DNA of 64,000 nt from Bog-756 sp963718405 (GCA_963718405.1 CAVQYZ010000002.1:1054001-1118000), one strand, 5' to 3'; counted from the stretch's first letter, positions 21,359-30,695 are shown. A program made the numbers and translations. The notes: generated from the letters alone by a model not told the origin.

Positions 21359-21904
21359 ATGTCCGCGTATTCCGTGCGGGTCTTCGGGGACCCGGCACTC
21401 AAGCAGGTGGCTCAGCAGGTCGACGAGGTCGACGGCTCGCTGGTCAAGTTGGTCGACGACATGGTGGAGACCATGTACGACTCCGAGGGGGCCGGACTGG
21501 CGGCCACCCAGGTGGGGATCGGCAAGCGCCTGTTCGTCTACGACGTGGGTGACGGACCCGAGGCCATCGTCAATCCGATCATCGTGGAGACCGGGGGCGA
21601 GTGGTACCACGATGAGGGGTGCCTCTCCATCCCCGGGCTGCGGCTGGGCATCGTCCGGCCCAACGAGGTGCACATCAAGGGCTACGACCTGGACGGCGAC
21701 GAGGTGTCCATCGAGGCCGACGAGTTCCTCGGGCGGGTGTTCCTCCACGAGGTCGACCATCTGGACGGGGTGTTGATGGTCGAGCGGCTGGATGACGACG
21801 CCCGCAAGTTGGCCCTCCGGGTGCTCCGCGACCGCTCCATGGGCCTGGACACCGCGGCCATGGAGGCCAAGCTGGTCTCGGCCGGCAGCGAACGCGAGGT
21901 CTGA
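21359..21904 (+). CDS. def: Peptide deformylase
   Basis: Removes the formyl group from nascent N-terminal methionine. All three metal and substrate motifs are intact: GAGLAATQVG, EGCLSIPG with the metal cysteine, and HEVDHLDG (HExxH). Length is 181 residues, normal for the family. ATG 21359 (MSAYSVRVFGDP) matches the usual start; GTG 21338 would add seven residues inside an inverted repeat. It pairs functionally with fmt downstream: fmt adds the formyl group and def removes it. Confidence 0.96.
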   Translation: MSAYSVRVFGDPALKQVAQQVDEVDGSLVKLVDDMVETMYDSEGAGLAATQVGIGKRLFVYDVGDGPEAIVNPIIVETGGEWYHDEGCLSIPGLRLGIVRPNEVHIKGYDLDGDEVSIEADEFLGRVFLHEVDHLDGVLMVERLDDDARKLALRVLRDRSMGLDTAAMEAKLVSAGSEREV

Positions 21905-21910
21905 CGGCCG

Positions 21911-21924
21911 GGTCAGGCCTGACC
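21911..21924 (+). promoter_or_regulatory. Perfect 14-bp palindrome between def and fmt
   Basis: GGTCAGGCCTGACC is a perfect palindrome six bases after the def stop and about 57 bases before the fmt -10 box. It has no loop, so it is more like a dimeric-protein site than a terminator. I cannot name a regulator. Confidence 0.3.
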
Positions 21925-21980
21925 GGCGAGCTCTGATCTGATCGGCAGCGCCGGGGTCTGGCCCGGGAGGCTGGGACCGG

Positions 21981-21986
21981 TAGCGT
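21981..21986 (+). promoter_or_regulatory. Probable fmt -10 box (leaderless)
   Basis: TAGCGT (TANNNT) ends eight bases before ATG 21995, the same arrangement as at mihF and def. No ribosome binding site is visible. Confidence 0.35.
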
Positions 21987-21994
21987 CACTGCCC

Positions 21995-22924
21995 ATGGCC
22001 CGGCTGGTATTTCTGGGGACTCCCGAGGCGGCGGTGCTCCCGCTGCGAACCCTTGTGGATGCGGGGCACGACGTGGCGTTGGTGGTGTCCCGGCCCGATC
22101 GGCGGCGTGGTCGGGGGAGCGGGCTGACTCCCAGCCCGGTCAAGGCGGCCGCTCTCGAGCTGGGGCTCGACGTGGTCGACTCCCTCGACCCGGCGGTCGA
22201 GGTGGGAGCGGAGCTCGGGGTGGTGGTGGCCTACGGGCGGATCATCCCGGTGGCGGTGTTGGACCGGCTCCCGATGGTCAATCTCCACTTCTCGATGCTG
22301 CCCCGGTGGCGAGGGGCAGCGCCCGTGGAGCGGGCCATCCTGGAGGGGGACTCGGAGACCGGGGTGTGCCTGATGGCCGTGGAGGCCGGTCTGGACACCG
22401 GTCCCATCTACGCCGAGGCCGACACCGAGATCGACGAGGAAGAGACGGCTGACGAGCTGCGCTCCCGCCTGGTGGTCATGGGATGCCAACTGTTGGTCGA
22501 GTACCTGGCCGGGGGCCTCCACGGACTGCCCATCCCCCGGGACCAGAGAGGGGAGCCGTCCTACGCCGAGAAGGTCCTGCCCGCGGAGCTGGAGATCCGC
22601 TGGGACCAGCCCGCGGTCCAGATCAGGAGGGTGATCCGGTTGGGTCGGGCCTGGACCACCTTCCGGGGCCGGCGCCTGCATGTCCTGCGGGCCACCGGGG
22701 TGCTGCCCGGAGCCGGTTCCACCGGTCCCACCGCTCCGGCCGATCCCACCGGTTCCACCGCATCTGCGTCGGTGCCGGGCCAGCTCGACGGGGCGGACGT
22801 GATCTGCGGCCTCGGTACCCGGGTCCGTCTGGTGACGGTCCAGTCCGAGGGGAAGCGGCCGATGGCGGCCGAGGAGTGGCTCCGCGGTGTTCGTCCCGGC
22901 CCCGACGAGCGGCTGGGGGAGTGA
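21995..22924 (+). CDS. fmt: Methionyl-tRNA formyltransferase
   Basis: Formylates initiator Met-tRNA using 10-formyl-tetrahydrofolate. The 309-residue protein has the N-terminal LVFLGTPEAAVLPLRTL, the catalytic region MVNLHFSMLPRWRGAAPVERA (Asn-His followed by SLLP-type loop), and GLDTGPIYAE with the catalytic Asp. The C-terminal OB domain includes WTTFRGRRLHVLRA. A Thr/Pro/Gly-rich insertion (GSTGPTAPADPTGSTAS) lies in that domain. In many actinobacteria rsmB comes next; here it is missing and rpe follows. Confidence 0.95.
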   Translation: MARLVFLGTPEAAVLPLRTLVDAGHDVALVVSRPDRRRGRGSGLTPSPVKAAALELGLDVVDSLDPAVEVGAELGVVVAYGRIIPVAVLDRLPMVNLHFSMLPRWRGAAPVERAILEGDSETGVCLMAVEAGLDTGPIYAEADTEIDEEETADELRSRLVVMGCQLLVEYLAGGLHGLPIPRDQRGEPSYAEKVLPAELEIRWDQPAVQIRRVIRLGRAWTTFRGRRLHVLRATGVLPGAGSTGPTAPADPTGSTASASVPGQLDGADVICGLGTRVRLVTVQSEGKRPMAAEEWLRGVRPGPDERLGE

Positions 22925-23037
22925 GGGTTCGGACCCGGGCCCTACCGGCAATCAGGTTCCGCGCTACCGGTGGCGGTGAGCGCGTAGGTTGTCGTGACAT
23001 CAAACCGAGATCGATAGTTCCGCCCAGCACGCCCCCG

Positions 23038-23706
23038 TTGCGGGTAGCCCCGTCGATCCTCTCGGCTGACTTCGGGGCGCTGTCCGAAGCCATCGAGACG
23101 GTCGCTCCGGGCTCGGAGTGGCTCCATGTCGACGTGATGGACGGCCACTTCGTCCCCAACCTGACCATCGGGCCGCCGGTGGTGACCTCCCTCCGGGAGC
23201 ACACCGATCTGTTCTTCGACACCCACCTGATGATCACCGAGCCGGCCAGGTACCTCGAAGCGTTCCGCGACGCCGGCTCCGACGGCTGCACCGTCCATGT
23301 CGAAGTGGGCGAGACGGCAGCCCTGATCGCCCAGATCCGCGACCTGGGCCTCCGGGTGGGCCTGGCGGCCAACCCCGACACCCCCTTCGAGGCCATCGAG
23401 CCCTATCTGGACCAGGTGGACATGATCCTGTGCATGACGGTGTTCCCGGGGTTCGGCGGGCAGTCCTTCATCGGCGACGTCATGCCCAAGGTCCACCAGG
23501 TCCGTCAGGCCGCTCTCGCCGCCGGCCTGACCCTCGACGTGGAAGTCGACGGCGGGGTCGATGAGCACACCGTGGTCGATGCGGCCCGATCGGGCGCCAA
23601 TGTCTTCGTGGCCGGATCGGCGGTCTTCGGCCGGCCCCACCCCCTCGAGGCGGCCGGCGACATCCTGGCCGCCGCCCGTGATGCCGTGACGGGCGCGTCG
23701 TCCTGA
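23038..23706 (+). CDS. rpe: Ribulose-phosphate 3-epimerase
   Basis: Interconverts ribulose 5-phosphate and xylulose 5-phosphate. The TIM-barrel signatures are complete: VAPSILSADFGAL, the metal site HVDVMDGHFVPNLTIGP, DTHLMI, VFPGFGGQSFI and VDGGVDEHTV. TTG 23038 is the only start codon in frame close to the conserved N-terminus and gives 222 residues, the normal length. The open frame further upstream overlaps fmt and is a shadow. Confidence 0.93.
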   Translation: MRVAPSILSADFGALSEAIETVAPGSEWLHVDVMDGHFVPNLTIGPPVVTSLREHTDLFFDTHLMITEPARYLEAFRDAGSDGCTVHVEVGETAALIAQIRDLGLRVGLAANPDTPFEAIEPYLDQVDMILCMTVFPGFGGQSFIGDVMPKVHQVRQAALAAGLTLDVEVDGGVDEHTVVDAARSGANVFVAGSAVFGRPHPLEAAGDILAAARDAVTGASS

Positions 23707-23762
23707 GCCCGGCCACTGCGTCCGACGGTCGGAGCGACACCGGCCGGAGCGACACCGAGTGG

Positions 23763-24776
23763 ATGGCCCGCGCCGCCGAGGCGGCCGAGGCGGCCCGGGG
23801 ACACACGTCACCCAACCCGTGGGTGGGAGCGGTGGTGGTGCCGGCACCGGGAGGCCCGACTCCGGCCGGGCCTGAGCGGTGGTTCACCGGGGCCACCGCT
23901 CCTCCCGGGGGGGACCACGCCGAAGTGGCCGCAATCCGGGCTGCCGGGGAGCTGGCCCGGTCGGGCACGCTCTATGTGACGCTGGAGCCGTGTGCCCACC
24001 ACGGGCGGACCCCGCCCTGCACCGACGCCGTCATCGGCTCCGGGATCCGGCGGGTGGTGGTGGCCCTCGAAGACCCCGATCCCCAGGTGCAGGGACGGGG
24101 GATCGCCGCCCTCCGGGCCGCCGGCCTCGAGGTCGAGGTCGGGGTGGGAGCGGAGGCCGCCGGTGAGCAGCTGGCCGCGTACCTCAAGCACCGGCGGACC
24201 GGCCGCCCGTGGGTGGTCCTCAAGCTGGCGGCGTCACTGGACGGGCGCACCGCAGCTCCCGACGGCACCAGCCGGTGGATCACCGGCCCGGCCGCCCGCC
24301 TCGACGCCCACCGGTTGCGGGCCCAGTCCGACGCGGTGCTGGTGGGGGCGGGCACCGTCCGGGTGGACGACCCGGCCCTCACCGTCCGGCTCCCACCGGG
24401 AGACCCGTTCTTCCGGGGACCCGACGACCAACCGGCCCGGGTGGTCCTGGGCCGGGCGCCGGCCGACGCCGCTGTGCAACCGGCCTGGGAGCTGAGCGGG
24501 GAGCTGGGAGAGGTCCTCGACCGGCTGGGGCGTGACGGGATCGTGCAACTCCTGGTCGAGGGAGGACCGAGCGTTGCCCACTCGTTCCACCAGGCCGGCC
24601 TGGTGGACCGGTACGTGTTGTACCTGGCCCCGGCCCTGTTCGGAGGGGACGACGCCCGACCGCTGTTCGCCGGTCCCGGGGTGGCCACCATCGGGAGCCT
24701 CTGGCGTGGGCACGTGCGCTCGGTGACTAGCCTGGAGGGTGATTTACGGGTCGATCTGGCCGCCGCTGACCGCTGA
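23763..24776 (+). CDS. ribD: Bifunctional riboflavin biosynthesis deaminase/reductase RibD
   Basis: Performs steps 2 and 3 of riboflavin synthesis. The N-terminal cytidine-deaminase-like domain has the zinc motif in GGDHAEVAAI and TLEPCAHHGRTPPCTDAV. The C-terminal reductase domain has VVLKLAASLDGRTAA, SRWITGPAARLDAHRLRAQS, VGAGTVRVDDPALTVR and the NADPH-site LLVEGGPSVAHSF. Length (337) is normal. ribBA and ribH follow, but the riboflavin synthase gene ribE that commonly lies between ribD and ribBA is absent. Confidence 0.95.
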   Translation: MARAAEAAEAARGHTSPNPWVGAVVVPAPGGPTPAGPERWFTGATAPPGGDHAEVAAIRAAGELARSGTLYVTLEPCAHHGRTPPCTDAVIGSGIRRVVVALEDPDPQVQGRGIAALRAAGLEVEVGVGAEAAGEQLAAYLKHRRTGRPWVVLKLAASLDGRTAAPDGTSRWITGPAARLDAHRLRAQSDAVLVGAGTVRVDDPALTVRLPPGDPFFRGPDDQPARVVLGRAPADAAVQPAWELSGELGEVLDRLGRDGIVQLLVEGGPSVAHSFHQAGLVDRYVLYLAPALFGGDDARPLFAGPGVATIGSLWRGHVRSVTSLEGDLRVDLAAADR

Positions 24777-24924
24777 AGCCCTGGTGATCGGTTCGAGAAA
24801 ATACCTAAGGCCGGCGCCGTGCCAGCCGACATTAAGAACAGTTGGTCTCCGGTTTGAGGCTGCGCCGGGGGCCCGCCGTCCACACCGCAGCCGGATGTAG
24901 AGAACACAAGGAGACCAAGGGTCC

Positions 24925-26146
24925 ATGCCCTTTTCATCGGTTGAGGATGCCATCGAGGCGGTCGGGTCGCGGTGAGATCGTCGTCGTGGTGGACGACGAG
25001 GACCGTGAGAACGAAGGGGACCTGATCATGGCCGCCGACGCGGTCACCCCGGAGAAGATCGCCTTCTTCCTGGCCCACACCTCCGGTCTCATCTGCGTGC
25101 CGTTGACCCCCGAACGGGTCGAGCAGCTCGACCTGCCCCTCATGGTCACGGCCAACACCGAGGTGCAGCGGACGGCGTTCACCGTGAGCGTGGACTACCG
25201 GCACGGGACCTCGACGGGGATTTCGGCGTCGGACCGCGCCGCCACCATCAAGGCCCTGGCCGACCCGCACATCCGCCCCAGCGATCTCAACCGTCCGGGC
25301 CATATCTTCCCCCTGCGCTACCGACCCGGCGGGGTCCTCAAGCGGGCCGGACACACCGAGGCCGCCGTGGACCTGGCCCGGGCGGCCGGGATGTCACCGG
25401 TCGGGGTGCTGTGCGAAGTGGTGAGCCAGGACAAGACCGGGATGGCCCGGCTCCCCGAGCTCATGGAGTTCGCCGAGCGGCACCAGCTCCACCTCATCTC
25501 CATCGCCGAGCTCATCCGCTACCGGCGGCAGAAGGACAAGCTGGTCCGCCGGCTGGAGGGAGCCCGCATCCCCACCGACTACGGGGAGTTCACGGTGTAC
25601 GCCTACGAGTCGGTGCTCGACGGGGAGCACCACGTGGCCCTGGTCAAAGGGGAGGTGGACGGGCAACCCAACGTGCTGGTCCGGGTGCACAGCGAGTGCC
25701 TCACCGGAGACGTCTTCGGATCGGCCCGCTGTGACTGCGGCCCCCAGCTCGAGGCGGCCATGGCCGCCATCGCCGAGAACGGCAGCGGCGTCATCGTGTA
25801 CCTGCGGGGCCACGAGGGCCGGGGGATCGGCCTGGCCCACAAGCTCCGGGCCTACAACCTCCAAGAGGAGGGGTTCGACACGGTGGACGCCAATCTCGAG
25901 CTCGGGCTGCCCGCGGACTCCCGCGAGTACGGGATCGGGGCGCAGATCCTGGTCGACCTGGGGGTGACCACCATGCGCCTCATGACCAACAACCCGACCA
26001 AGTATGGCGGGCTGGAGGGCTTCGGACTCGATATCGTCGAGCGGGTGAACCTGCAACCCACTCCCACCCCGGAGAACATCGAGTATCTCCGGACCAAGCG
26101 GGAACGGATGGGCCACCTACTCGAAGGACTCGATGACGTCCTCTGA
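24925..26146 (+). CDS. ribBA: Fused DHBP synthase / GTP cyclohydrolase II, with a frameshift at codon 13
   Basis: The N-terminal RibB domain makes 3,4-dihydroxybutanone phosphate (VVDDEDRENEGDLI, FTVSVDYRHGTSTGIS, GRTEAAVDL-type region). The C-terminal RibA domain opens GTP (zinc cysteines in SECLTGDVFGSARCDCGPQ, RGHEGRGIGL, MTNNPTKYGGL). From ATG 24925, with AAGGAGA upstream, the frame reads MPFSSVEDAIEAV and would stop at 24973. One extra G near GTCGGGTCG (24961-24969) restores EAVGRGEIVVVVDDED. Total length is 3n+1. The 148-bp leader shows no FMN riboswitch. Confidence 0.9.
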
Positions 26147-26723
26147 TCTGACCCTCCTCCCCCCCGACGCCAAAGAACGAGCTGCCGCCAGGGTCGGCAC
26201 TGCCGTGGATGGCGGGACCGAGGGTGGCGCCGGCGCGGCGACCGGCGGGCCCCGGATCGGCCTGGCTTGTGCCGAGTTCAACGGCGGAATCACCTACCGC
26301 CTGCTGTCCGGGGCCCTGGACGCCCTGGAGGAGTCGGGCTGCGACCTGGCCACGGCCATCGTGGCCTGGGTGCCGGGGGCCTTCGAGCTTCCGGTGGTGG
26401 CCCAGGAGTTGGCCCGTTCGGGGGCGGTGGACGCGGTGATCTGCCTGGGGGCGGTCATCAGAGGGGATACCGGCCACTACGAGTTCGTGGCCGGCGAGTG
26501 CGCCTCGGGGCTGCAGCGGGTGCAGCTGGACAGCGGGATGCCGGTGGTCTTCGGCGTTCTGACCACCGAAACGATCGACCAGGCCCTGGTGCGCTCGGCC
26601 GACGACCAATCGAACAAAGGGCGGGAGGCGGCCCGGACGGCCATCGACACGGTCGGGGTGCTGCGATCGGTGGCGGCGGCCTCGTCGGGGCGCCGGGTCG
26701 GGTTCGGCGTCGGGAAGCGCTGA
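26133..26723 (+). CDS. ribH: 6,7-dimethyl-8-ribityllumazine synthase
   Basis: Condenses the ribBA and ribD products to lumazine. The core has RIGLACAEFNGGIT, VPGAFELPVVAQ and the phosphate-site signature GAVIRGDTGHYEFVAGE. At 196 residues it is about 40 longer than usual because of an Ala/Gly-rich N-terminal extension before residue 42. ATG 26133 lies inside the ribBA 3' end; an internal start just before the core cannot be excluded. The stop overlaps the hisG ATG (TGATG). Confidence 0.95.
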   Translation: MTSSDLTLLPPDAKERAAARVGTAVDGGTEGGAGAATGGPRIGLACAEFNGGITYRLLSGALDALEESGCDLATAIVAWVPGAFELPVVAQELARSGAVDAVICLGAVIRGDTGHYEFVAGECASGLQRVQLDSGMPVVFGVLTTETIDQALVRSADDQSNKGREAARTAIDTVGVLRSVAAASSGRRVGFGVGKR

Positions 26724-27619
26724 TGCTGCGCCTGGTGCTCCCCAAGGGATCCCTGGAACGGGCCACGCTCGAACTGTTCGCCTCGGCCGACCTGGGGGTG
26801 ATCCGCTCGTCCAGCGTGGACTACCGGGCGGCCATCGACGATCCCCGCATCGACGAGGTCCGGATCCTGCGACCCCAGGAGATCCCGCTGTACGTGGCCG
26901 AGGGGCTGTTCGACATCGGGATCACCGGGCGTGACTGGGTGGAGGAGCGGGGGAGTGAGGTGACCTCCCTCGGGGTCCTCCGCTACTCGAAGGCCACCGC
27001 CAATCCCATCCGGGTGGTGCTGGCCGTGCCCATGGACTCCCCGGTGTCCTCGGTGGCCGATCTGGCCGGATCGGGTCATGGTGCGTCGGGGGCCCTGCGG
27101 GTGTCGACCGAGTATCCCGAGCTGACCCGCCGGTACTTCGCCGAGCACGGCGTCGACGCCGAGGTCAGCCTGTCCTACGGGGCCACCGAGGCCAAGGTGC
27201 CCGACATCGCCGACTGCGTGGTCGAGATCACCGAGACCGGAGGGGCCCTGCGGGCCGCCGGGCTCAAGATCGTCGAGACCCTGCTGGTCTCCCACACCGA
27301 GTTGATCGCCAACCCCGCCGCGGCCAAGGACCCCGACAAGCGCCACGCCATGGACCAGCTGTTCACCCTGTTGGAGGGGTCCCTCGAGGCCCGGGGGAAG
27401 GTGCTGGTCAAACTCAACGTCGCTGCGGCGCAACTCCCCGAGGTCATCGAGGTCCTGCCGTCCCTGCGGTCGCCCACGGTGTCGGAGCTGTTCGGTGGGG
27501 GTGGGTACGCCGTGGAGACGGTGGTGCCGAAGTCGGAGATCAACGTGCTCATCCCGGCCCTGAAGGACCGCGGCGCCACCGACATCATCGAGTTGGCCCT
27601 GTCGAAGATCGTCCATTGA
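26723..27619 (+). CDS. hisG: ATP phosphoribosyltransferase, long form
   Basis: First step of histidine synthesis: ATP plus PRPP. Signatures include RLVLPKGSLE at the start, RPQEIPLYVAEGLFDIGITG, and the PRPP-site segment DIADCVVEITETGGALRAAGL. The 298 residues include the C-terminal ACT-like histidine-binding domain (VLVKLNVAAAQLPEVIEVLP), so no HisZ partner is required. It starts within the ribH stop codon; the hisE gene that often precedes hisG in actinobacteria is not here. Confidence 0.95.
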   Translation: MLRLVLPKGSLERATLELFASADLGVIRSSSVDYRAAIDDPRIDEVRILRPQEIPLYVAEGLFDIGITGRDWVEERGSEVTSLGVLRYSKATANPIRVVLAVPMDSPVSSVADLAGSGHGASGALRVSTEYPELTRRYFAEHGVDAEVSLSYGATEAKVPDIADCVVEITETGGALRAAGLKIVETLLVSHTELIANPAAAKDPDKRHAMDQLFTLLEGSLEARGKVLVKLNVAAAQLPEVIEVLPSLRSPTVSELFGGGGYAVETVVPKSEINVLIPALKDRGATDIIELALSKIVH

Positions 27620-27692
27620 GCCCGGTCGAGCAGGGGATGCCGGCCGACCTGTCGGAACCGGTCGGACCGGTGAGCCCGGAGGGGTCCCCGAA

Positions 27693-28250
27693 GTGAGCCC
27701 CCCGGTATGGACGGGGCCGGTCGATCTGATCCCGGTGGGGAGGGCCCCGCTGGTCGGTGATGTGGTGGAGTTCGACGATCCCCGTGGGCTCGGTGTGGTG
27801 GAGTACGGGCCGGGACGGAGGGTGGGCTTCCACTGCACAGCCATCACCGACGGCTCCCGCACGATCGCGGTGGGGACGGTGGTGGCCGTGGTGGTCACCG
27901 CCGGCCGGCTGGGTCGTCTCGAGGCCCGCTACGTCCGACCGCTCCCGGGGGTGGTGTCGCCAGGATCGAGCCTGGCTCCGGTAGGGGCCACTGGCGGGTT
28001 GCCGACCACGGCTTACGCCGGGTCGGGATCCACACCGGCGCCGGGAACCTCCGAGGCGGCATCGGGGTCATCGCCGGGCTTCGAGAGCGCGCTCCCGGCG
28101 CCGTTCGACTGGTCGGTGACCGGGTCGACGGCCGAGGGCGGGTCGACGCCGAGGGCGGGTCGACACCAGACGGGCCTTCGGGAGCCGTCGCACCGGTCCC
28201 TGAAGCCCCGGTCCCTGAAGCCCCGGTCGCCGAAGCCCCAGTGGCCCTGA
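27693..28250 (+). CDS. Cold-shock-domain-like protein with a repetitive tail
   Basis: Residues about 18-85 resemble a cold-shock/OB nucleic-acid-binding domain: GDVVEFDDPRGLGVVEYG, RVGFHCTAITDGSRTI and VGTVVAVVVTAGRLGRLEA. The remaining ~100 residues are low complexity and end in basic repeats (SLKPRSLKPRSPKP) encoded by a 15-bp tandem repeat. The last 238 bases overlap the 3' end of the MFS gene on the other strand. It follows hisG by 73 bases and could be in the same transcript. The family assignment is from pattern only. Confidence 0.65.
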   Translation: MSPPVWTGPVDLIPVGRAPLVGDVVEFDDPRGLGVVEYGPGRRVGFHCTAITDGSRTIAVGTVVAVVVTAGRLGRLEARYVRPLPGVVSPGSSLAPVGATGGLPTTAYAGSGSTPAPGTSEAASGSSPGFESALPAPFDWSVTGSTAEGGSTPRAGRHQTGLREPSHRSLKPRSLKPRSPKPQWP

Positions 28251-30113
28251 AGCCCCGAGTCGGCCGAACCTCCGGTGGCCGAACCACCGGTGGCCGAACC
28301 ACCGGTGGCCGAGACTCCGGTCTCCGAACCACCTCCTGTCGGGTCGCCCCATGATCCGATCGGCGAATCGCCCCACTCCGACTTCCAGTCACCGTTCTCC
28401 CGTGGGTCGTCCGGGCCCCCGCCGACCTGGCGGACGCCGGTCATACCGTCGTCGCCTCCCGATCCCCCGGCCCCGGGCTCCGACTGATCCGATCCGTTGA
28501 CCGGCTCGGGGGCGTTGGCGGCGTTCAGGGCCGGCGGTTCGCCCGGCCCGGCCTCCCCGTCGCCCTCCCCGTGCTCGACCTCCCCGTCCACCTCGTAGGG
28601 ATTCCCGAGGATGTTGCGAGCCATGTCGATGACCACCGCGCTGTCAGCGTCCTCTTTGGTCACGACGCCAAGGAGAGGCGCCGCCAGTAGACCGGTGAGC
28701 AGCCCCGTCTCGGCCAGCGACTCGGCCTGCACCACGCTCCACTTCCACAGTTGGCCGACCATGTCGGGGCTGGAGGCCTTTCGGGCCGGGTACTTGAGCC
28801 AGCAGTTGACCAGGGCCTGACCCAGTCCGGTGGCCGCCGGGAAGAGCCAGATGAGCCGGTAGTTGCCGGTGGCGTCGATGACCACCGCGGCCACATAGGC
28901 CAGCACCACGCTGCACAGGTTGAACGGCGCCAGTAGTACCCCGATCCGTTCGCCCAGCCCGCCGGCCCGCGGCAGGAGCTGGAGGAGCAACGGGGCCATC
29001 ACGATGATGTAGGCGCCGATGAGTGGGGCCCCGATGTAGCTCAGCACCACGGCCTGCCACAGGTGGGTGTCGAAGTACTGCACGCCGGCCAGGACCGCCC
29101 CGGCCAGCGGGGCACCGATGGCCAACTGCATGGGGGTCAGCCACCGGCTGAGAGGGATCCCGAGAGCGATTCCGATGATGAACACCGGGAGCCCGGTGGC
29201 CAGGCCGGCGATGGTCTGGGCGCTGGCTCCGGCGTGCAGGATCTTCTGGAAGAACAGGATGGCCACGTAGGCCGTCGATCCCACCCCGGACCAGAAGAGC
29301 AGCGAGCCCCCGACCAGAACCTTGGCGTTGGGCCCGGCCAGGATGTCCCGGATCTCGTCACGGGTGGGCCGGGCCCGCTGCTTGCGGTCGACCTCGGCGC
29401 CGTAGGTGGCGGTCGGGGCCTCGCGCACCAGGACCAGCACGGCGATGCCCACGCCCACCAGGATGGCCCCGGCTATCTGGAACGGGAGGTTCCAGGTCGA
29501 CGGGCTGGTGCTGGTTCCAGCTGGCGATCACCGTCCCCTTGATGGCCAGACTGGCGATGGTGCCCAGGACCGTGGTGAGCAACAGGGCCTTGATCCAACG
29601 GCTCCGGCCGAACACCTCGGGCACCACGGCCACATTGGTCAAGGTGAAGGTGGCCGAGGCCTGCCCGGCGATGAGAATCATCAGGACCAGCAGCCAGTAG
29701 CCGCTCACCACGGTGAACATCCAGGTGGCGATGCCCATGATGATCAGGCTTCCCGCCATATAGGGCGTACGGCGGCCCACCCGGCTCTGGGTCCGGTCGC
29801 TCAACCGCCCGGCCACCGGATAGGTGATCCAACTGACCAGCCGGTCGGCGGTCAGGGCGAAGGTGACGGCCAGCGCGCTCGAGGCCCGCTGCTGGACGAA
29901 CAAGGTGATGAGTACCCCCGAGACGGCCAGGTTGGCCCGGGGGCCGACCAGCCCGATCGAGAGTCCGAGGAAGCTCCGGACCCGGGAGCCGTCGATGCCC
30001 CCCAGTGCGCCGGGGGAGCGGCTGACCGCCGGCGGCTCACCTCCGGTCGGCTGGCCTCCGGTCGGCTGGCCTCCGGTCGGCTGGCCCGGGTTACCGTCGC
30101 CGCCCCCGCTCAC
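28013..30113 (-). CDS. Major facilitator superfamily transporter, with a frameshift
   Basis: An inner-membrane transporter with about 12 hydrophobic segments. The loop 2-3 motif YPVAGRLSDRTQSRVGRRTPY is MFS-like and recalls the SLC45/GPH group of sugar carriers. The N-terminal half (from GTG 30113) has QPTGG repeats before the first helix. The frame breaks near GTCGAC (29496-29501): one base removed there joins NQHQPV to WNLPFQIAGAILVGVGIA. The second half ends with a ~190-residue hydrophilic Gly/Asp/Ser-rich tail that overlaps the cold-shock-like gene. The GTG start overlaps the DUF1844 stop. Substrate unknown. Confidence 0.8.
28195..28331 (+). repeat. Two 15-bp tandem arrays in an antisense coding overlap
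   Basis: Array A has GGTCCCTGAAGCCCC at 28195 and 28210 and a variant at 28225. Array B has four copies of CCGGTGGCCGAACCA-type units at 28272, 28287, 28302 and 28317. Array A is translated on both strands: as SLKPR-like repeats in the cold-shock-like protein and as GFRDR-like repeats in the MFS tail. Array B is read only on the minus strand, giving SATGG-like repeats. Confidence 0.85.
30041..30085 (-). repeat. Three perfect 15-bp tandem repeats in the MFS N-terminus
   Basis: CTCCGGTCGGCTGGC (plus-strand sense) is repeated exactly at 30041, 30056 and 30071, encoding GQPTG-type pentapeptides on the minus strand before the first membrane segment. Confidence 0.9.
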
Positions 30114-30688
30114 CCGGGGGTTTCGTTCTCAGTCTCAGCGTCCGCCCCGGCCGGATCCGACCCGGCGCCCCCGTTGTCGGTGTCGACGGCGTCCCCGGTG
30201 GCGCCGGTAGGTCCGGGGTCGAAGGTTGACTCCCCGTTGACCCCGGCCGCCGCCGCCACCTCGGCTCCCACCCGCTGGGCCCCGTCGATCTGCACGTAGG
30301 CCAGCCGGAGTTGGCTGAGGCCGTCCCGGAGCTGCTCCTCCGTGTCGCCCAGGCGGCCTTCGAGCCCACTGACCAGGCAACCCAGGGCATCGATGGCCAG
30401 GCGGGCCTGGGTCAACATGGCCGGCTGCTGGGACAGGTACACCGCAGCCAGCTCGAAGAGCCCGTAGCAGTGGTTGGCCACCACCACCTCGACCGGCGAA
30501 TTGATCAGCTCGGCCCGCATGGCCTCCATCTGACGGGCCAGCTCGGCCTCGTCCATATCGGAGGCCTCGTCGGGCCCACCGGAGCCGGATCCGGGAGGTG
30601 CACCGGCCCCCGGAGGGGACCCGGCACCGCCGGTTGCTGCCGGTCGCCCGACCGGGCGTTCACCATCGGGTGTCCAAAGAGAGCTCAC
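30110..30688 (-). CDS. DUF1844-like small helical protein
   Basis: A 192-residue protein with a conserved core near residues 60-145: MRAELINSPVEVVVANHCYG, LFELAAVYLSQQPAMLTQA and RLAIDALGCLVSGLEGRLG. This matches my memory of DUF1844 proteins, which are often encoded beside infC in actinobacteria. Both ends are Gly/Pro/Asp-rich and probably disordered. The GTG start at 30688 lies seven bases after a TAGGCT -10 box, with no ribosome binding site. It is followed, with GTGA overlap, by the MFS gene. Function unknown. Confidence 0.75.
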   Translation of the reverse strand: MSSLWTPDGERPVGRPAATGGAGSPPGAGAPPGSGSGGPDEASDMDEAELARQMEAMRAELINSPVEVVVANHCYGLFELAAVYLSQQPAMLTQARLAIDALGCLVSGLEGRLGDTEEQLRDGLSQLRLAYVQIDGAQRVGAEVAAAAGVNGESTFDPGPTGATGDAVDTDNGGAGSDPAGADAETENETPG

Positions 30689-30695
30689 GACTGGT

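Noticed and set aside
24777..24924. FMN riboswitch before ribBA
   Set aside because: None of the conserved RFN stems or the AGGGTGAAATTCCC-type sequence is present; the leader shows only ordinary GC-rich DNA and a ribosome binding site.
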